Source of the DNA: UBA8190 sp003453695
Lineage (GTDB): Bacteria; Actinomycetota; Acidimicrobiia; Acidimicrobiales; UBA8190
NCBI GenBank assembly: GCA_036796975.1
Contig: DAIRBY010000006.1
Location: forward strand, 17,224 to 81,223
Direction of reading: 5' to 3'
DNA: 64,000 nucleotides
Within the stretch, counting starts at the first letter, position 1. Every line of letters starts with the position of its first letter. Below, one piece after another: positions 41,710 through 49,725 of the stretch. A program made the position numbers and the translations under genes. The notes beneath the pieces were generated by a model. It was given only the letters and a program-made list of their open reading frames with translations, had not been told where the DNA came from and did no database searches.

Positions 41710-43011
41710 ATGACCACCCACAGCGCACCGAGCCTGGTCGAGGACCTGCGCTTTCGGGGACTCTGGCACCAGGAGGTGGGGACCGGGCTCGCCGGCGCGC
41801 TCTCGTCGTCGAAGCTGACGGCGTACATAGGCTTCGACCCCACCTCCGACAGCCTGCACTTGGGCAACCTCATGCAGATGTGCACACTGCGTCGTCTGCA
41901 GCAACACGGGCACCGTCCCATCGCCCTGGCCGGCGGGGGCACCGGCATGGTGGGGGACCCCGGCGGCAAGTCGGAGGAGCGGGTGCTGCTCTCCGAGGAG
42001 CAGCTGGCAGCCAACCTGGCCTGCATCAGGCCCCAGCTCGAACGCTTCGTGGAGCTGGGGGACGCCGACGGCGCCGGCGGGGGAGGGTTGTTGCTCGAGA
42101 ACAGCCAGTGGCTCAAGGCGCTCGGACTGCTCGAATTCTTGCGGGACACCGGCAAGCACTTCACGGTGAACGACATGGTGAACAAGGAGTCGGTCCGCTC
42201 CCGGCTGGAGCGCCCCGAGCAGGGCATCTCCTACACCGAATTCAGCTACATGCTCCTCCAGGCCTACGACTTCCTCTACCTCTACGAGCACCACGACTGC
42301 CGGCTCCAGCTCGGCGGCAGCGACCAGTTCGGCAACATCAGCATGGGGGTGGAGCTGGTCCGCAAGCGACATGGCGCCCAGGTGCACGGGCTCACCACCC
42401 CCCTCGTGCTCAAGGCGGACGGGTCCAAGTTCGGAAAGACCGAGGCGGGCACGGTATGGCTGGACGCCAGCCGGACCTCGCCCTTCGCCCTGTACCAGTT
42501 CTTCCTGCGCGCCGAGGACGCCGTGGTCGGCGCCTACCTGCGTTACTTCACGTTCCTGGACCACGACGAGATCCGGGACCTCGATGCCGCCGTCTCCTCC
42601 CACCCCGAGCAGCGACAGGCCCAGCGCGCCCTGGCCCGCTCCGTGTGCACCTTGGTCCACGGGCCCGAGGAGACGGCTCGGGTCGAACAGGCCGCCCGGT
42701 CGCTGTACTCCGAGGACATCACGACGCTCGACGAAGCCACGTTGTTGGAGGTGTGTTCCGAAGCCCCGACGAGCGACCGGCCCCGCGCCGAGCTGGACAC
42801 GGGCCTGCCCATCGTGGAGGCACTGGCGGCGACCGGTCTCGTCCGGTCCAAGAGCGAGGCCCGCAGGGCCGTCGAACAGGGCGGGGTGTACGTGAACAAC
42901 CGACGCGAGCCCGACCCCGAGCGCGCCCTCGGGCGTCACGACCTGCTGCACGGCCGCTACCTCGTCCTTCGCCGGGGGAGGCGGGACTACCATCTCGTTC
43001 GGTTCGTCTGA
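41710..43011 (+). CDS. tyrS: tyrosyl-tRNA synthetase
   Basis: Class I synthetase of 433 residues. YIGFDPTSDSLHLGN contains the HIGH equivalent HLGN. GGGTGMVGDPGGKSEER, LQLGGSDQFGNI and the KMSKS equivalent KFGKTEAG follow. A C-terminal S4 domain (about 365-425) has SKSEARRAVEQGGVYVNNRR. ATG 41710 is directly preceded by an in-frame GTG; GGGGACGTG provides a weak ribosome site. The start 39 bases further upstream lies inside the SDR gene. Confidence 0.95.
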   Translation: MTTHSAPSLVEDLRFRGLWHQEVGTGLAGALSSSKLTAYIGFDPTSDSLHLGNLMQMCTLRRLQQHGHRPIALAGGGTGMVGDPGGKSEERVLLSEEQLAANLACIRPQLERFVELGDADGAGGGGLLLENSQWLKALGLLEFLRDTGKHFTVNDMVNKESVRSRLERPEQGISYTEFSYMLLQAYDFLYLYEHHDCRLQLGGSDQFGNISMGVELVRKRHGAQVHGLTTPLVLKADGSKFGKTEAGTVWLDASRTSPFALYQFFLRAEDAVVGAYLRYFTFLDHDEIRDLDAAVSSHPEQRQAQRALARSVCTLVHGPEETARVEQAARSLYSEDITTLDEATLLEVCSEAPTSDRPRAELDTGLPIVEALAATGLVRSKSEARRAVEQGGVYVNNRREPDPERALGRHDLLHGRYLVLRRGRRDYHLVRFV

Positions 43012-43034
43012 CGGCGGGGGTCCGAGGAGGCAGG

Positions 43035-43136
43035 GTGGCGCTCGCCGCGGTGGCGATAGTGGTGATCGTGGCGGTGGTCGTGCTCTTCTCCCGCAGCGTG
43101 TTCAACGCGCCGCCCCGCCACCGCCGGCGCCGGTGA
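43035..43136 (+). CDS. 33-residue single-pass membrane microprotein
   Basis: GTG 43035 follows GAGGAGGCAGG, a strong ribosome site. The product is one hydrophobic helix (about residues 2-18, rich in Val/Ile/Ala) followed by a short basic tail ending RHRRRR, a positive-inside anchor. Its stop overlaps the next start as GTGA, which supports translation. Too small for family assignment. Confidence 0.6.
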   Translation: MALAAVAIVVIVAVVVLFSRSVFNAPPRHRRRR

Positions 43137-43564
43137 GCGACAGCATCGGGCTCAGCTCCGGCCCACCGGAGACGGTGTTGGGTCCCGCCCCGCCCGGTGC
43201 ACCGGAGCAGTTGGAGAAAGCCTGTGGCGAGGCGGGGACCGAGCGGCGCGCCGCCATCGCCAACGTGGTGCGGGCGCACCCCGAGTGGCCCGCCGGCTGG
43301 GCGGCGCTGGCCGCCGACACCACTGACGACGTCGAGGCGTACGCCTACTACCGGGTGGGCTATCACCGGGGCCTCGACGCCCTGCGCAAGGCCGGGTGGC
43401 GCGGCAGCGGGTACGTCCGGTGGTCGGCACCGGACAACCAGGGCTTCCTGCGCTGCGTCGAAGGACTCGGCCGCCTGGCTCGGGCCGTCGGCGAGGAGGA
43501 AGAAGCCGAACGGTGCCGGCTCTTCCTGCGCCAGTTGGACCCCGACCGGCCCGCCGGGGCGTGA
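43133..43564 (+). CDS. DUF3151 family protein
   Basis: A 143-residue soluble protein. AYAYYRVGYHRGLDALRKAGWRGSGYVRWSAPDNQGFLRCVEGLGRLARAVGEEEEAERC, seen in pieces, is the DUF3151 pattern known across actinobacteria, including mycobacteria. No function is assigned. GTG start overlaps the 33-codon gene, and its stop overlaps the lipoprotein gene, so the four genes 43035-44603 form one coupled operon. Confidence 0.85.
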   Translation: MSDSIGLSSGPPETVLGPAPPGAPEQLEKACGEAGTERRAAIANVVRAHPEWPAGWAALAADTTDDVEAYAYYRVGYHRGLDALRKAGWRGSGYVRWSAPDNQGFLRCVEGLGRLARAVGEEEEAERCRLFLRQLDPDRPAGA

Positions 43565-44010
43565 GCCCGGCGTTGGCCCGTACCGCCCTCGTCGTGATGG
43601 TGGTGGGGCTCGCCGCCGCCGCCTGCTCGTCGTCGGGCGGACCGCTCGGCCAGCAGGCCCGGGCGTGGGCGCAGACCACGGGATGGGCGGCCACCGTGCG
43701 ACAGCTGCAGGACGACCTGCACCGCCTGTCGGGACTGGGCCAGGACACGGCCGGTGCCCGCCGCACGGTGTGCGACGTGCTCGTCACCGACGCCCTGTCG
43801 GCCAACCAGCAGTTGCCCACTCCCGACCGTGCCCTCACCAGGTTCCTCTCCGATGCCTATACGTCTGCTGCCGACGCCGGACGCGGCTGTTTCAGCGGGT
43901 CGGTCCCGCTGTCGACGACGACGGCGCGCGCCGACAGCGCTGCCGCCGACCTGGTGCGGGCCCAGGCCCGCTACGACTCGCTGACCACGACGTTGCCGGG
44001 GGCGTCGTGA
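43561..44010 (+). CDS. putative lipoprotein
   Basis: A 149-residue product. The first 22 residues form a signal peptide ending in the lipobox AAAC, with Cys at about 22, followed by a Ser/Gly linker. The mature part is helical and Ala/Thr-rich with two further cysteines (TVCDVL and RGCFSG) that may form a disulphide. It would be processed by LspA. GTGA overlaps at both ends. No family recognised. Confidence 0.7.
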   Translation: MSPALARTALVVMVVGLAAAACSSSGGPLGQQARAWAQTTGWAATVRQLQDDLHRLSGLGQDTAGARRTVCDVLVTDALSANQQLPTPDRALTRFLSDAYTSAADAGRGCFSGSVPLSTTTARADSAAADLVRAQARYDSLTTTLPGAS

Positions 44011-44603
44011 GCGACACGCACCCGGTGGTGGGCCCGGTCCCCGAAGGTCGCGACCCCGACTCCTACGACCGGCTGCGCAGGCGGGTGTTGTGGGCCCTTC
44101 CCACCGGCCTCTACGTCCTCGGCTCACGTGCCGGCACCGACCGCAACCTCATGACGGTGAGTTGGGTCACCCAGGTGTGCCTGGACCCCAAGGTCCTGGC
44201 GGTCGGCGTCGAGGCCAGTTCTGTCACCCACCGCCTCGTGAGCGAGGGCGGCATCTTCAGCCTGAGCCTGTTGCCCCGCCACGAGCGGGCCCTCGTGCGC
44301 CGGTTCGTGAAACCGGTCCAGGACGTGTCGGTCGACGAGGCGGCCGGCGGCGGCACCATGAACGGAGAGGAGGTGCGCCTGGCTCCCGCCGGAGCGCCCG
44401 TCCTGGCCGCGGCGGCGGCGTGGATCGAATGCCGGGTCCGCGAGCGGGTGGCGCTCGGGAGCCACAGCCTCTTTCTGGGAGAAGTCGACGACTGCGGCGT
44501 GGGTGCCCCCGGGCCGGCCGCCGGCAACGGCGTCGAGGGTGGTGACGACGTGTTGGCCGAGATCCTCCGCATGGAGGACACCCGCATGAGCTACGGCGGG
44601 TGA
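44007..44603 (+). CDS. flavin reductase-like FMN-binding protein
   Basis: A 198-residue protein of the flavin reductase-like split-barrel family: LWALPTGLYVLGSRAGTDRNLMTVSWVTQVCLDPKVLAVGVEASSVTHRLVSEGGIFSLSLL (in pieces), then IECRVRERVALGSHSLFLGEVDD near the end. Such proteins reduce flavins with NAD(P)H or supply reduced FMN to partner monooxygenases; no such partner is adjacent. GTG start overlaps the lipoprotein gene. Confidence 0.87.
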   Translation: MSDTHPVVGPVPEGRDPDSYDRLRRRVLWALPTGLYVLGSRAGTDRNLMTVSWVTQVCLDPKVLAVGVEASSVTHRLVSEGGIFSLSLLPRHERALVRRFVKPVQDVSVDEAAGGGTMNGEEVRLAPAGAPVLAAAAAWIECRVRERVALGSHSLFLGEVDDCGVGAPGPAAGNGVEGGDDVLAEILRMEDTRMSYGG

Positions 44604-44607
44604 CCGG

Positions 44608-44844
44608 CTACGAGCCCTCGGCGTCCCGAGGCCGGAGGTCCACCCGCAGGACGAGCACGCCGTCCTCCAAGGTGGCCTCGGCGTCGCCCAGCATGGCGAA
44701 GTCCATGAAGTCGATCTGCGCCTGCTCCATGAACCGCCGACGCTCCGGGCCCTCGACGGGGGGCAGGCCTCGGTCGCGCACTGCGGCCGCCCGGTCCCGA
44801 AATCGCGTCACCATGGCTTGCGGGTCGAAGTCGTCCGGCACCAC
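44608..44844 (-). CDS. small conserved protein, unknown function
   Basis: A 78-residue acidic protein with PDDFDPQAMVTRFRDRAAAVRDRGLPPVEGPERRRFMEQAQIDFMDFAMLGDAEATLEDGVLVLRVDLRP, seen in pieces. It is regular, helix then strand, and looks conserved. It starts GTG-GTG, with TACAGT five bases before the first GTG, a leaderless arrangement. The frame is open further upstream, but that part is a shadow of the region before 45035. Convergent with the flavin reductase, four bases apart. Confidence 0.6.
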   Translation of the reverse strand: MVPDDFDPQAMVTRFRDRAAAVRDRGLPPVEGPERRRFMEQAQIDFMDFAMLGDAEATLEDGVLVLRVDLRPRDAEGS

Positions 44845-44967
44845 AGCTGACTGTACCCGGGAGCGGTCTTCGCACCCCGGTGCCCGAGGCGGCGCGGTGT
44901 CGGCGGTTTCGGCCTGCGACCTGCCGGAAAGGGCGCAGGGCCAGGTCGGAAGCCTCCCGGGGACAGG

Positions 44968-45028
44968 TAGACTGATGGGGTCGTTGGCGAGATCGCTGCG
45001 AGACCGCTGGTCGGGCCCGACGAAGGAG
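44968..45028 (+). promoter_or_regulatory. -10 and ribosome site deciding the start at 45035
   Basis: TAGACT at 44968-44973 is a -10 hexamer. An ATG at 44975 lies too close to be transcribed from it. AAGGAG at 45023-45028 sits six bases before GTG 45035, which is therefore the preferred start. Confidence 0.45.
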
Positions 45029-45034
45029 CTGCTC

Positions 45035-45247
45035 GTGAAGAAGGGACGGCATCGCCGCTTCGAAGAGGCACGGAGCCTCAAGCGTTCGGTGGCAACCGCC
45101 AACCGTCGCTGCCCTGAGTGCGGAGCCGAGCCGGACGATCAGCACGCGTCGTGGTGCATGGCGGAGTCCGACGAGTTCGATCAGATCCTCGGGACGGCGG
45201 ACGGCGACGAGGGCGCCGACGGCGACGAAGATCCGCTCGCCGACTGA
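45035..45247 (+). CDS. small zinc-binding-type protein
   Basis: A 70-residue product: a basic N terminus (KKGRHRRFEEARSLKRSV), then CPECG, DDQHASWC and an Asp/Glu-rich tail. The CxxC, His and Cys pattern fits a single zinc site. It resembles small actinobacterial proteins of unknown role. An in-frame ATG at 44975 would add 20 residues but is judged less likely from the promoter position. Confidence 0.55.
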   Translation: MKKGRHRRFEEARSLKRSVATANRRCPECGAEPDDQHASWCMAESDEFDQILGTADGDEGADGDEDPLAD

Positions 45248-45248
45248 G

Positions 45249-46115
45249 CTAGCGGCGACGCAGTGCCGGATGGGGTAGCGGGGTCACCGTCGTCGCCATG
45301 GCCTTGCCGTTCCCCCTGGCGTCACCGGTCGCACGGGCTGCCGCTCGTGCATCGAGATAGCGGACGAGGCGACGGTAGATCTTCTCGCCCACCAGCTCGA
45401 CCAGTTCGTCGCGCATCTCCCGGTACAGGGGCCGGTCACCCACGAAGGCGTCCGGTGCCTCGGTGCACCACCAGGCGAACTCGGCGCCTCCCTCACCCCA
45501 GTCGCGGCGGTCCCACTGCCGGACGACCGAGGTGACGTGGCCGTCCTCGGCCACTTCGTCGTCTCGGCGCAAGGGGAGCTGCCAGCACACGTCGGGCTTC
45601 AAGGTGAGGGGGGCCACCCTGCGCTCGAGGGCGGCGCGATGGAGCGCACAGCCGGGACCGCCCGGGAAGTCGGGGCGATTGAGGAAGATGCAGGCGTCCT
45701 TGACGACCCGAGTGGTCAGCTCACCCCGTGACGTCCGCTCGAAGATGCGCATGCGCTTGCCGCTGCGGCGTTGTCCCTGCCGCCAGAACTGCCACTGTTC
45801 GGGGGTGAGCGTGGCGGCCGCCTTCTCCACCCGCTTGGCGTCCTTGCCGCCGGTGATGTGGGCGCCGTAGGAGCAGCACCCGTGCATGAGCTCGGGGGCG
45901 GGACCGGTGAGCACCCCCTGACAACCTCGGCCGAAGATGCAAGTCCAATTGCTCTCGAGGAACGTGACGTCGAACAGCCACGTGCGCTCCTCGTCGGGAT
46001 CCGGGAAGCTCACCCACTCGTGCGAGCCCGCCGGGGCGCGCTTCCACGCCGACGCCGAGGCGTCGGTCGTGCCGGCGGGGCGTCCGTTGACCACGCGGAC
46101 CGGGGTCGTCTTCAT
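45249..46115 (-). CDS. cysteine-cluster (YkgJ/DUF3109-like) protein coupled to the radical SAM gene
   Basis: A 288-residue cytoplasmic protein. Cysteines at 59, 65, 80, 81, 142, 156 and 177 follow the plan of YkgJ/UPF0153 and DUF3109 metal-binding proteins: TCIFGRGCQG, HGCCSYGAHI, ACIFLNRPDFPGGPGCALH and DVCWQLPL. These clusters are thought to hold zinc or Fe-S; no enzyme activity is established. ATG overlaps the stop of the upstream radical SAM gene (ATGA), so the two proteins are made together. The family assignment is by pattern only. Confidence 0.7.
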   Translation of the reverse strand: MKTTPVRVVNGRPAGTTDASASAWKRAPAGSHEWVSFPDPDEERTWLFDVTFLESNWTCIFGRGCQGVLTGPAPELMHGCCSYGAHITGGKDAKRVEKAAATLTPEQWQFWRQGQRRSGKRMRIFERTSRGELTTRVVKDACIFLNRPDFPGGPGCALHRAALERRVAPLTLKPDVCWQLPLRRDDEVAEDGHVTSVVRQWDRRDWGEGGAEFAWWCTEAPDAFVGDRPLYREMRDELVELVGEKIYRRLVRYLDARAAARATGDARGNGKAMATTVTPLPHPALRRR

Positions 46116-47545
46116 AGTCCTCCAGTGGCGACGGCGCTGGGCACTGTCGTGACCAGCTGAGCATCGGTCGGCTCGGCGCAGCAGAACCACGCCTCGGAGA
46201 GCCGGGGGCGGTGGTCGGCGTCGATGGCCGAGCGCAGAGCGGGGTCGGGCGAGGTGTCGCCCACCGGGCCGAGCACCCCTTCAACGGCGCCGCGCATGGC
46301 CTCGTGGACCTGGTGGGCCGGTGCGTCGTCCCGGCCGGCGTCTTCGGCCAGGAGGGCCAGGGCGGCCTGGAGCTCGTCCAGCCTCCGGTCGGACGAGTGC
46401 CACGTCCATCCCAGGTGACCCGGGTCGTAGTCGTCGAGCAGGCCGTCGAGCGCGCCGCTGTCGAGCAGCAGCGAGCCAGGGGGCACCAACAACCTGATGC
46501 TGTAGTGCACCGGGTCGACGTTGCCGACCAGGTCGGCCCGCTCTACCAACCGGACGAGCGCCTTCACGTCCTCGGCCGTGCTCCAGGGTGTGAAGGGCAA
46601 GAGCGACGGGCGGGGCTCGATCCCGCTCCTGCGCAGGATGGCGACGGCCTCCAGTTCGTCGGCCACCGTGTGGCCCTTGTCCAGGTGCCGCAGGACGGTG
46701 TCGCTGGCCGACTCGAAGGCGGACACCACGAAGAGGCAACCGGCCGAGGCGAACGAGGGCCACAACTCGCGCTGTGCCAGGACGTGGCTCACCTTGGTGG
46801 TGACGTCGAAGGTGAGGGTCGGGAAGGCGCCGTGCACGGCGGCGACCACCCGCCGGGCATGCGCCGGGCCGCTCAGGAAGTCGGGGTCGCCGAAGGTGAC
46901 GTGCTCGGCCCCCATGGCCACCAGCTGGGCCACGTCGGCGAGCACCGCCTCCACTTCGACGATGCGCGTCCGCCCGTCGTAGACGACCGGGACGGGGCAG
47001 TGCCGGCACCGGTGCACGCAGCCGTGCCCGGCCTCCACGTAGCCGGCCAGACGCCGATGTCCGTTCGTCACGAGCCGGGCGTAACGCTCGAGCGGGGGGA
47101 GCAGGTGACGGGCGGGGAGGCCGAAGCGCTGGCGCCCGAGTCGGAGCCGGACCCTGCCATCGTCGCCCGGGCGCCTGCCGCCGTCCACGTCGTCCGCCAG
47201 GGCGACGAGCTCGGCTTCGTACTCGCCGCTGATCGACACGTCGGGCCGGTCCCTCGTCGGCGCCCCGTCGTCGGCGCCGGCGTAGAGGCCGTAGAAACAC
47301 AGCACGGCGTGCGGACTGGCGGCGCGCACCTCGAGGCCGACCCGACGTGCCAGCCGCATGGCGGTGTGCATCGGCACGGACACGGCCACGAGGTCGGCCC
47401 AGCGAAGCTCCTCCTCGTCGAGGGGGTCCACGGCCAGGTCACGACACCGCACCTGGTGGCCCGCCCGCAGCAACGATCCGGCGGGGGAGGCGACGTGCAG
47501 CGGCTGGTGCCCGAGCTCGTAGGTGGACAGCAGGAGCGCGCGCAC
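46112..47545 (-). CDS. B12-binding radical SAM protein with CCAEP tail
   Basis: A 477-residue protein. The N-terminal Rossmann-like B12-binding region has LLLSTYELGHQPLHVASPAGSL and DLVAVSVPMHTA. The radical SAM core has Cys176, Cys180 and Cys183 in CVHRCRHC, then HVTFGDPDFLSGP and SAFESASDTVLRHLDKGHT. Near the C terminus (455-459) is the pentapeptide CCAEP in SEAWFCCAEPTDAQ. From memory, this is the hallmark of the CUAEP/CCAEP-tail radical SAM family, in which some members carry selenocysteine at the second position; here both are cysteine. GTG 47545 is used because TACGGT lies seven bases upstream; 57 bases further up is another in-frame start. Confidence 0.82.
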   Translation of the reverse strand: MRALLLSTYELGHQPLHVASPAGSLLRAGHQVRCRDLAVDPLDEEELRWADLVAVSVPMHTAMRLARRVGLEVRAASPHAVLCFYGLYAGADDGAPTRDRPDVSISGEYEAELVALADDVDGGRRPGDDGRVRLRLGRQRFGLPARHLLPPLERYARLVTNGHRRLAGYVEAGHGCVHRCRHCPVPVVYDGRTRIVEVEAVLADVAQLVAMGAEHVTFGDPDFLSGPAHARRVVAAVHGAFPTLTFDVTTKVSHVLAQRELWPSFASAGCLFVVSAFESASDTVLRHLDKGHTVADELEAVAILRRSGIEPRPSLLPFTPWSTAEDVKALVRLVERADLVGNVDPVHYSIRLLVPPGSLLLDSGALDGLLDDYDPGHLGWTWHSSDRRLDELQAALALLAEDAGRDDAPAHQVHEAMRGAVEGVLGPVGDTSPDPALRSAIDADHRPRLSEAWFCCAEPTDAQLVTTVPSAVATGGL

Positions 47546-47552
47546 CCGCGCC

Positions 47553-47558
47553 ACCGTA
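47553..47558 (-). promoter_or_regulatory. leaderless -10 of the CCAEP radical SAM operon
   Basis: TACGGT on the minus strand, followed by seven bases and GTG 47545. It lies in the 123-base gap to the ATP-grasp gene, suggesting that the radical SAM pair can be transcribed separately. Confidence 0.4.
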
Positions 47559-47668
47559 GCGGCCACACCACGCGTGCCGGACGATGCCCACCCCCTGTGC
47601 ACAGCGACGACGCCCCGCGCCCGGGAGTGCCCGACAGCGAAAGCGGGGTGGAGGAGAGACGACCTGGC

Positions 47669-48958
47669 TCAGCGGCAGTCGCTGCCGGCCCGGCGCGCTC
47701 GCACCGGACCGCTCGATCCCTCCGTGGACGCCGGCGACGGGTCGATGCGCACGACGAGGTGGCGGCCGGCGGCGCGCAGCGCCCGCTCGACCGCACCCGG
47801 GGTCGAGGCGGCGGCGAACACGAAACCGAGATAGCGGCCTCCCTCGGGCGGGGGTGCCAGCCGGCTTCCGGCTGTGGCGGTGATCTCCACGCCTTGTATC
47901 CCCGGAACCGACAGGGCGCCTTCTCGGCCGTCCACCCCGAGGAGGATGCCGGCACCGGGGATGGGGACCATGAGCACCCCGGCAGCACCGGGACGCCGCT
48001 CGAGCTCGCCGAGCGGCACGCCGAGTGCATGGGACAGGACCACCTCCTCGAGGCTTCGCCCTGGACCGAAGCCGAGCACCCGGCCGCACAGTCCGCCGAT
48101 GGTGCGCGCCGCCACCTCGATCACCACCGCCCGGCCTCCGCTCACCCGCACCTCGGCGTGCACCGGCCCCTCTTCCAGGCCGAGGGCGCGGGTGGCGGCC
48201 GCCGTCGCCGCCACCACGGCGTCGCGGCCGGGCGTGTCGAGCCGAGAAGGCGTGACGTAGAGCGTCTCTTCGAAGGCGGGCCCGTCGAGGGGGTCGGGTT
48301 TGTCGAAGATGGCGAGCACTTCGAGCCGGCCGCCCACGAGCAGCGCCTCCACCGCCACCTCGGGCCCGTCCACGAAGGACTCGGCCAGCAAGCCGGCGTC
48401 CGCCCCGGCACCGGCGGCGATGCCGCGCACGCGGGCCACAGCCGACACCACGGCGGCGGGGTCGTCGGCCCGCAGCACGCCCTGGCTGGCCGACAAGGTG
48501 GCGGGCTTCACCACGCAGGGGAACCCCAATCTCGTCACCAGGTCCACCACCTCGTCGTCACCGGCGGTGGCGGGGAGCTCGACGAAGTCCGGCTGCGGCA
48601 CCTCGGCGGCGCTGAGACGCCGGCGCAACAGGCGCTTGTCACGGGCGGCGGCGACGGCGTCAGGCGGATTGTGCGTCAGCCCCAGACGACGCGACGCCTC
48701 GGCCGCCACCACCGTGCCCCGGTCGTCGACGGCCACCACGGCGTCGACCGGATACCGCCGGTCGTGGGCCACCACGGCGTCGGCCGCCGCCACGGGGTCG
48801 TCGAGATCGACCACCAGCGACCGTGCCCCCATCACCTCGGCCAGGACGTGGGGCTCCTCGCTGCCCACCACCACCTCGACGTCCAGGCGCCGAGCCGCCT
48901 CCAGGAAATCGGAGGCCCGGTAGGTGGCGCTCGGAACGAGGAGGAGGACGCGGGCCAC
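47669..48958 (-). CDS. ATP-grasp family ligase
   Basis: A 429-residue ATP-grasp protein: N-terminal pre-ATP-grasp domain (VLLLVPSATYRASDFLEAARRL), then NPPDAVAAARDKRLLRRRL, GFPCVVKPATLSASQGV, the EVAVEALLVGGRLEVLAIFDK segment, HAEVRVSGGRAVVIEVAARTIGG with the metal-binding Glu and Arg, and a C-terminal domain. Layout fits carboxylate-amine ligases such as L-amino-acid ligases (BacD/YwfE-like) or DUF4343-type enzymes. The substrate is unknown. It precedes the radical SAM operon on the same strand, so a joint pathway is possible. Confidence 0.85.
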   Translation of the reverse strand: MARVLLLVPSATYRASDFLEAARRLDVEVVVGSEEPHVLAEVMGARSLVVDLDDPVAAADAVVAHDRRYPVDAVVAVDDRGTVVAAEASRRLGLTHNPPDAVAAARDKRLLRRRLSAAEVPQPDFVELPATAGDDEVVDLVTRLGFPCVVKPATLSASQGVLRADDPAAVVSAVARVRGIAAGAGADAGLLAESFVDGPEVAVEALLVGGRLEVLAIFDKPDPLDGPAFEETLYVTPSRLDTPGRDAVVAATAAATRALGLEEGPVHAEVRVSGGRAVVIEVAARTIGGLCGRVLGFGPGRSLEEVVLSHALGVPLGELERRPGAAGVLMVPIPGAGILLGVDGREGALSVPGIQGVEITATAGSRLAPPPEGGRYLGFVFAAASTPGAVERALRAAGRHLVVRIDPSPASTEGSSGPVRARRAGSDCR

Positions 48959-48963
48959 CCCCC

Positions 48964-48969
48964 TATGAT
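48964..48969 (+). promoter_or_regulatory. -10 hexamer of the nfuA-type gene
   Basis: TATGAT lies 18 bases before ATG 48988, with GGGGAGGT between as ribosome site. The divergent gap to the ATP-grasp gene is only 29 bases, so promoters of both genes overlap here. Confidence 0.4.
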
Positions 48970-48987
48970 GGCGGGGAGGTGCCGACC

Positions 48988-49644
48988 ATGGATCCGGACC
49001 CCACAGACGGCGCCGGCCAGCCGGCGTCAGCGGTGCTCACCGTCACCCCCTCGGCGCGCGCCGTCGTCCTCGACGCCCGCGCCGCCGAGGCCGAGGCCGA
49101 CACCTTGGCGCTGTGGGTGGAGGTGACGGGGGCCGACAACGGCACGTACACCTACGACATCTACTTCCAGGCCAAGCGAGACGCCGCCCAGGACGACGCC
49201 GTGGTCGACGACGACGGTCTGCCCGTCGTCGTTCCCGAATTGAGCGTGGCCCGCCTCCGAGGCGCCCGCCTCGACTACTCGGAGGAGGGCGAGGGCGGGC
49301 TCGTGATCCTGAACCCGAACACGCCGCCGCGCCCCGAGAGCGTCGTGCCCGACACAGCCGAGCTCACCGGGGAGCTGGCCCAGCGCATCATCGACGTGCT
49401 CGACACCCAGGTGAATCCTTCCATCGCCATGCACGGCGGCCGGGCCGACCTGGTGGGCGTGGACCAGCTCACCGCCTATCTGCGCCTGAGCGGCGGCTGC
49501 CAGGGGTGCGGGCTGGCGCGCGTGACCCTGTCACAGGGCATCGAAGTGGCATTGCGCGAAGCCGTGCCCGAATTGGTGTCGATCGTCGACGTCACCGATC
49601 ACGCCAGCGGCACCAACCCGTACTTCGAGTCGGCCAAGAAGTGA
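48988..49644 (+). CDS. NfuA-type Fe-S cluster carrier
   Basis: A 218-residue protein with an N-terminal A-type-carrier-like domain lacking its cysteines (residues 15-110) and a C-terminal NifU domain (about 125-205). GGCQGCG provides Cys171 and Cys174, which bind a bridging 4Fe-4S cluster in dimers. The domain plan equals NfuA, which delivers clusters to enzymes such as lipoyl synthase and aconitase. ATG is set by GGGGAGGT upstream. Radical SAM enzymes next door need such clusters, which is suggestive only. Confidence 0.88.
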   Translation: MDPDPTDGAGQPASAVLTVTPSARAVVLDARAAEAEADTLALWVEVTGADNGTYTYDIYFQAKRDAAQDDAVVDDDGLPVVVPELSVARLRGARLDYSEEGEGGLVILNPNTPPRPESVVPDTAELTGELAQRIIDVLDTQVNPSIAMHGGRADLVGVDQLTAYLRLSGGCQGCGLARVTLSQGIEVALREAVPELVSIVDVTDHASGTNPYFESAKK

Positions 49645-49711
49645 CGATCCGCGCCCGGCGGTGACCCGCCGGCGGGCGGTGCCGGTCCCCGATGGACGAG
49701 AGCGGGAGCGG

Positions 49712-49717
49712 TAGCGT
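49712..49717 (+). promoter_or_regulatory. -10 hexamer of the prepilin peptidase gene
   Basis: TAGCGT with eight bases to ATG 49726, the near-leaderless layout. Confidence 0.35.
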
Positions 49718-49725
49718 CGCCGGGC

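Noticed and set aside
38765..41710. A 981-codon plus-strand frame over the DUF255 gene into the SDR gene
   Set aside because: Antisense shadow over the DUF255 gene; the SDR part is in a different frame from the SDR protein.
46112..46180. Possible selenocysteine codon in the CCAEP tail
   Set aside because: Both positions before AEP are ordinary cysteine codons and no in-frame TGA precedes the stop, so no selenocysteine is needed.
46211..49126. A 971-codon plus-strand frame opposite the radical SAM and ATP-grasp genes
   Set aside because: It is the antisense shadow of genuine minus-strand genes with clear domain motifs; its translation shows only compositional His/Gly/Arg bias.
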